DNA of 64,000 nt, taken from contig NC_060248.1 of assembly GCF_921293095.1 (NCBI RefSeq), forward strand, positions 82,901,243 through 82,965,242, given 5' to 3'. A model generated the notes under the pieces. That model saw only the letters and a list, made by a program, of their open reading frames with translations, was not told where the DNA came from and made no database searches. Shown here piece after piece: positions 59,575 through 64,000 of the stretch (its first letter is position 1; each line of letters starts with the position of its first letter). This stretch comes from Ischnura elegans (taxonomy: Eukaryota; Arthropoda; Insecta; Odonata; Coenagrionidae). Made by a program: the position numbers and the translations under genes.

Positions 59575-61364
59575 AAGCAACCAGCTCATGGGTTTACCCA
59601 GCAAGGAGGAAGAGGAGGGGGGTGCATCCCCTTTAGAAGCAAAAAAAGCTAATATGTAGTTGTAATAAATAATAATGTGCTCCTATGAATAATTAAAATT
59701 TTAATGAAAAATATAGGTCTCATTCAGCTATTTCATGCTGAAATGAATACTACAACCAAAGCGACCATGGATTACTCCCTCCCCCCTCCCAAATTTATGA
59801 TCTTGCATATGTCCTTGTATTAGCCCCCGAAATTTGCTTTCACAAAATACTTTGTAGTATTATTTGAGAACCGATCTCCTCTAACCTAGCTCTACCATGT
59901 AAAGAGCATATGAAGAGGATTCTGAAGCAGGCAAGAAGAAAAAAAAAAAAAAAAAAAAAATTTCTAAGAAGGCGATTGGTGGTATGCGGGTTGCCTATAT
60001 GTACTGTTATTTTGTAGTCATTTCACACGCATCATTAAATCATGCATGTCATTGAATCAGCTATACATTTAGTTTGTGCAATGATTAAAGTTAAATTAAT
60101 TGTTGGTTACTCACAAGCATTTTGAAATGTAACCATATTGAAAAATGGAGTGTCATAGGATAGGTGGCTACGGACTATAGTGATCTTCTCAACAGATGTA
60201 TTGCGGGTAGTAGTCACAAGGATAAACATTTTGGAGAGAGGCTGAAGTTCACAAGGCCTCTCTGACTATAGGGCTCTTCTAAATAGCTTACATTCATAAA
60301 AACACAAGTCACTCCTCAATGGCCTGCAATCATCATTAATTCATTTAAACCTAGTCCAGTGGCCTTTATTTGTACATGAAAATAAGATTTTAAAACTTTA
60401 ACCAGGTAAAAATGCCTGTTTTTTTGTAGAATATAAATTAATGGCTCATTTCATTATTACTCATCCCTGAAAAACTTACATCTCTCGCTATCAGCGGCCT
60501 TCTGCTAAAGAGGCCACTTTCCTTCAATCTGTTCCAAGGCCATTTAAACTTTCAGCTGCGGTAGCTAGATTGCAAGTCTTCTCGAATTGGTGCAGCAAAT
60601 TTTTTTAGTGGCTTTTTTTCCACTGGAAGGGGTTGTGAAAGTTAAAGACCATTGCTAGCCCCTCTTGATCCTATTCGTGAGGGCTCCTGGGGTTAACCCC
60701 ACCCACTAAGGGATGGGTTTGTGGAAAACTAGATAATTTGGTGAAATGTTTTCATCAACCAAAATATAAAAGGAAGTATAGGAACCATATGAAGTTTTTT
60801 TTGTAATTTTTTGTTAACATTGATACCAAACATCATGGAAATTGGTTAATATTTACTCACATTATTTCAAACTCTTCTATGCATCTAACTTATTACCCCC
60901 TGTCTCCAGAGCACATTGAGGGGATAGTGGAAGTTCAGGCTAGCACGTAGATGGAATTGATTGAAACCAATAACTAGAATGGGAGGCTTTCATTTGAGTT
61001 AGAAAGGAGGGTTGCCCATTTTCCCATTCATGAAAGAATGAGTTTGCAACATAAAGATGAGAAGGGGCTAGCAGAGCAGGGAAGAAGAGGAGCTCAAACA
61101 TTATTCCAGTAGTCACCTGTACTCTCCTAGATAAACGTTTCCCACAGCTGAAGACAGGTGTCACTGCAAGTGCAATTGCATTTATAAATTACTTTTAACC
61201 ATGAATTTACACTATTATAAAAGTAAATAATTATGCAACCTTGTTCATACAATTTGGTAATCATGATTTTTAATTTTAACTTGCATGTATTTGTGGCACC
61301 TTTTTGTATTATTTCTTCATCAGTGCAGCATGAAATGATTTAAATTTTTTTTTACTTTCCCCAG

Positions 61365-61394
61365 AAGCACCACATGGATTTCATGCAAACCAAG
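61365..61394 (+). CDS. Candidate 30-nt exon 2 of the second lectin
   Basis: A T-rich tract and TTTCCCCAG precede, and AAG followed by gtaagc closes, a 30-nt stretch. Joined in phase 1 it would add EAPHGFHANQ, comparable in place to [10 protein letters not shown], which opens exon 2 of the first lectin, and it leaves the phase unchanged. Both splice sites are strong, but the exon is tiny and the similarity is only in length, phase and an AP-like start. Confidence 0.35.
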
Positions 61395-61454
61395 GTAAGC
61401 ATATATGTACCTAAATTTCAAAGGCAAAGAACTATTTAGATTTGATAATGCCAT

Positions 61455-62467
61455 CCCAGTGAGAAATGGGTGGTGGAATCCACGTGGAACCCACGTGGAA
61501 TCCACGTTGACTCGTGGATATTTGGTGGTGGTGGATATTGAGTGGTTGGACCCACGTGGAATCCACGTTGATTTCAAGTGGATTTGTGGTGATTAGCATA
61601 AAATGTTAAACAGAATATATAATTTGTGGAACTTAACTCTCTGGTGATATTGCGTCATTTATCATCCTGAAACCACGCTAGTTATGTGAAAATGTATCGC
61701 ACATTCTATTTTTATATAATTCGTGGAAAGGCAGCAATGAGAGCACATGAAAAATCGTAGACACATATATACCCAGTGAGAAATGGGTGGTGGAATCCAC
61801 GTGGAACCCACGTGGAACCCACGTGGAATCCACGTTGAGTGGTGGATATTTGGTGGTGGTGGATATTGAGTGGTTGGAACCACGTGGAATCCACGTTGAT
61901 TTCAAGTGGATTTGTGGTGATTATCATAAAATGTTAAACAGAATTTCTAATTTGTGGAACTTAACTCTCTGGTGATATTGCGTCATTTATCATCCTGAAA
62001 CCACGCTAGTTATGTGAAAATGTATCACACATTCTATTTTTATATAATTCGTGGAAAGGCAGCCATGAGAGCACATGAAAAATCGTAGACACATATATAG
62101 AAGGTTTAGATATAGAGTGGTTGAGGTTTTAATGGTTTTAGGACAGCACCAACTGCTGTTTTAATTTTTCCACCAAATTTCCACGTGGGTTCCACGTTGA
62201 TTCCACGACCAAAAACACGTGGTATCCACGTTAATTCTCCACGTGGGTTCCACGTGGATTCCACCACCCATTTCTCACTGGGTAGAAGGTTTAGATATAG
62301 AGTGGTTGAGGTTTTAATGGTTTTAGGACAGCACCTACTGCTGTTTTAATTTTTCCACCAAATTTCCACGTGGGTTCCACGTTGATTCCACGACCAAAAA
62401 CACGTGGTATCCACGTTACATCTCCACGTGGGTTCCACGTGGATTCCACCACCCATTTCTCACTGGG
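61455..62467. mobile_element. TIR element with CACGTG-rich ends and doubled halves
   Basis: The ends CCCAGTGAGAAATGGGTGG and the inverse CCACCCATTTCTCACTGGG bound 1,013 bp. The left half is present twice in tandem (61455-61771 and 61772-about 62097) and the right half twice (62098-62282 and 62283-62467), an A-A-B-B order with few differences within each pair. CCACGTGG, CCACGTTG and related words recur more than a dozen times near the ends. Non-coding; short frames here are by-products of the repeats. Confidence 0.8.
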
Positions 62468-64000
62468 ATGGAGAGAGATATTTCATGAAATACTAGGAAT
62501 CAACAGTAGATATATATGATCAAATTCAATTTTATTAGGAGTCACAACATGAGTGCAATTTCAATAGCAAATAATAGAGATTTGGGTAAGCCCAAAAGTC
62601 TTATTTAATCCTAAAACTGTCAATTTTGATATCAACAAGGTAATTACTATTCACAAGTGTCTTGAGCTTTCCCCAAGTGGTTTTCCCTGGTTTGAGATTT
62701 CCCTTTTGTGCAGAAGCCTTGTGGAGGGAAATTCTTCCACGTTACGAGTCCTTCGAAAATTTTTTGCACTCCCCCGTACGAAGCTCTCTTGCGTCGACGG
62801 AAGGCAGGGAAGGACCCGTCCCAAAATTGGGACCCATCTCAGTGGGACACTGATCCTTTTCCTCGGCTGCTGTCCAAGTCTATCTTCCAATTAAAAGACT
62901 CCTTCAAAGTACGAGTCCATGGTCAACTGAGTGAAATGGCTGTCTTTTATGTAAACAAATATTCGTTCTCCCCATCGATTTTTTAAATATGTATTTAAAA
63001 TAAATTCCATGCATTCTTCTGAGGATGAAGAAATTTTAACCAAAGTTCTAGTGTTCATATTGTAGAATTTAATATACATATTTCCGTTCTATTTAGTATG
63101 TTTCTGTGCATATTTAACTATCTCTCCCTTTCAAAGAAACGCCGGGGAAAATTTCGAATACTTAAACAACTCACGGACACGTGACCCAAAAATGTTCCCT
63201 CAACCCTCCCCAACCCGCTAGAAGAATTCAAGTACTAAAATACTAAAATGCTGGAACTCCATTTGAAATTTCCATGCAATTAGTGAAAAAAGAAGAATTC
63301 ATTTCTAATGTTAGATTTCTAAAGTAAGCAACAAATATTTTTTTTAGAAAAAAAACACTGTAAATAGCTGCAGTTGACCGCATCAAGAGGATAAGAAAGG
63401 GTTCTGTGCAGCCGAGGAAGGGCCTGGGCTCCCGAAAAGCTGGGTCTCGTGGTGCGGTCATGTACCTGGGTGTATTGTTTCTGCTGCGGTCTCTTTCCTC
63501 CACCCCACACCGCACATACGCGGCTTTCATTCATTTGTGTCAGAAAATTTAAGCCACAAATGTGTGGCTTTTGTTTTTTTTGCAAAGAAAATCCTTGCTG
63601 CAAATGTGCGGCATTTGGTGCGAAAGGGTTAAGTTAACACCAGGAGGACGGGAGTTTCGCGCTACCAAGAAGGACGGCTGGGGGTCATTTGACCCCTAAA
63701 ATGTATTTTTGGAATAAAACGCCTAATTTTCAACCAATATTCAGTTTAATCGTATAAATTGTTGAATCAGTTAATTAAAAACACTATTTAACATTATTTA
63801 ATATTATTCCCATCGTCAAAAGTTAATAACAAGTATTTTAAAGAATCATGAATTAAATCGTATGTAGTAGTCGATTTTAAATCAAATAATGAAAATACAT
63901 ACTCTCAATACAAAAGTTGTGTTACATGTTTAAACAATAGGGGCTTACAAAATTTGCATTAAAATTTTTAAAACTTATTAATTGAAGTAATAACTTGCTA
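62468..64000. other. Repeat-like right edge
   Basis: No gene is recognised. 62650-62890 is open in several frames on both strands, which usually means a GC-richer repeat rather than a gene. At 63629-63637 two TTAA sites one base apart carry what look like termini of two different piggyBac-type elements. Confidence 0.35.
63540..63700. mobile_element. Two abutting piggyBac-type termini
   Basis: Left of TTAA (63629-63632) is GGCATTTGGTGCGAAAGGG, which inverted gives a CCCTTTCGCACC terminus. Right of a second TTAA (63634-63637) is CACCAGGAGGACGGGAG, leading to the palindrome-like GGGGTCATTTGACCCC (63681-63696). Both styles are those of TTAA-flanked MITEs. The far ends of both are not identified; the second probably runs towards or past the window edge. 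Confidence 0.4.

Noticed and set aside
61455-62467. Short frames rich in HVDSTW words as a repeat protein
   Set aside because: They are translations of the CACGTG tandem words in a transposon and occur on both strands.
62651-62986. Four overlapping frames of 62-92 codons
   Set aside because: Open in several frames on both strands, the pattern of a GC-richer repeat; no family likeness.

Overview
The window is nuclear DNA from an arthropod, most likely an insect. The evidence is AT-rich DNA with long introns and GT-AG splice sites, a hemolymph LPS-binding-protein-type C-type lectin (a family expanded in cockroach- and termite-like insects), and a dense load of animal transposons (piggyBac, PIF/Harbinger, pogo/Tigger, hAT, Ty3/Gypsy and a Jockey/CR1-type LINE). 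The lineage beyond 'probably a hemimetabolous insect' is inference.

Host genes. The backbone is BUD23 (18S rRNA guanine-N7 methyltransferase), which I resolve on the minus strand as six exons from 32063 down to 12042, giving a complete 279-residue protein. It is head-to-head with an intronless DNAJC30-type mitochondrial J-protein (32641-33285, plus), with 577 bp between the start codons. BUD23 and DNAJC30 are also divergent neighbours in the human Williams-Beuren region, so this looks like a very old shared promoter. A C-type lectin gene (17615-21584, plus) lies inside BUD23 intron 4 on the opposite strand and carries one in-frame stop. A solitary, intronless, complete histone H2B (35991-36362, minus) has a poly(A) signal and no visible histone stem-loop. 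The first coding exon of a second lectin of the same family is at 54455-54731 (plus); a candidate 30-nt second exon is at 61365-61394, and the rest must lie beyond the window.

Repeats, left to right. 1-3510: an old, interrupted long inverted repeat. 6132-8512: two pogo-like TA elements. 12-32 kb (BUD23 introns): a pogo/Tigger element with a transposase relic, a small pogo-like MITE, several other MITEs, and a decayed 4.5-kb piggyBac that landed about 30 nt inside BUD23 intron 3 and holds a Harbinger transposase fragment. 40.5-50.1 kb: a three-level nest, in which a TA-flanked TIR element holds a Harbinger-like element (TTA duplication) that holds a young, whole-looking Ty3/Gypsy element with identical 161-bp LTRs. 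50.1-52.7 kb: a piggyBac-type MITE, two LINE 3' ends in opposite orientation and a foldback element. 54.8-62.5 kb (second lectin's first intron): tandem hAT elements that used the same 8-bp target twice, and three unclassified terminal-inverted-repeat families whose ends are filled with short palindromes (CATATG, CACGTG, CCTATAGG-like).

I see no prokaryotic features, CRISPR, rRNA or convincing tRNA gene, and no clear unknown molecular system. The most unusual items are the divergent BUD23-DNAJC30 pair, the palindrome-rich MITE families and four hammerhead-like hairpin motifs.
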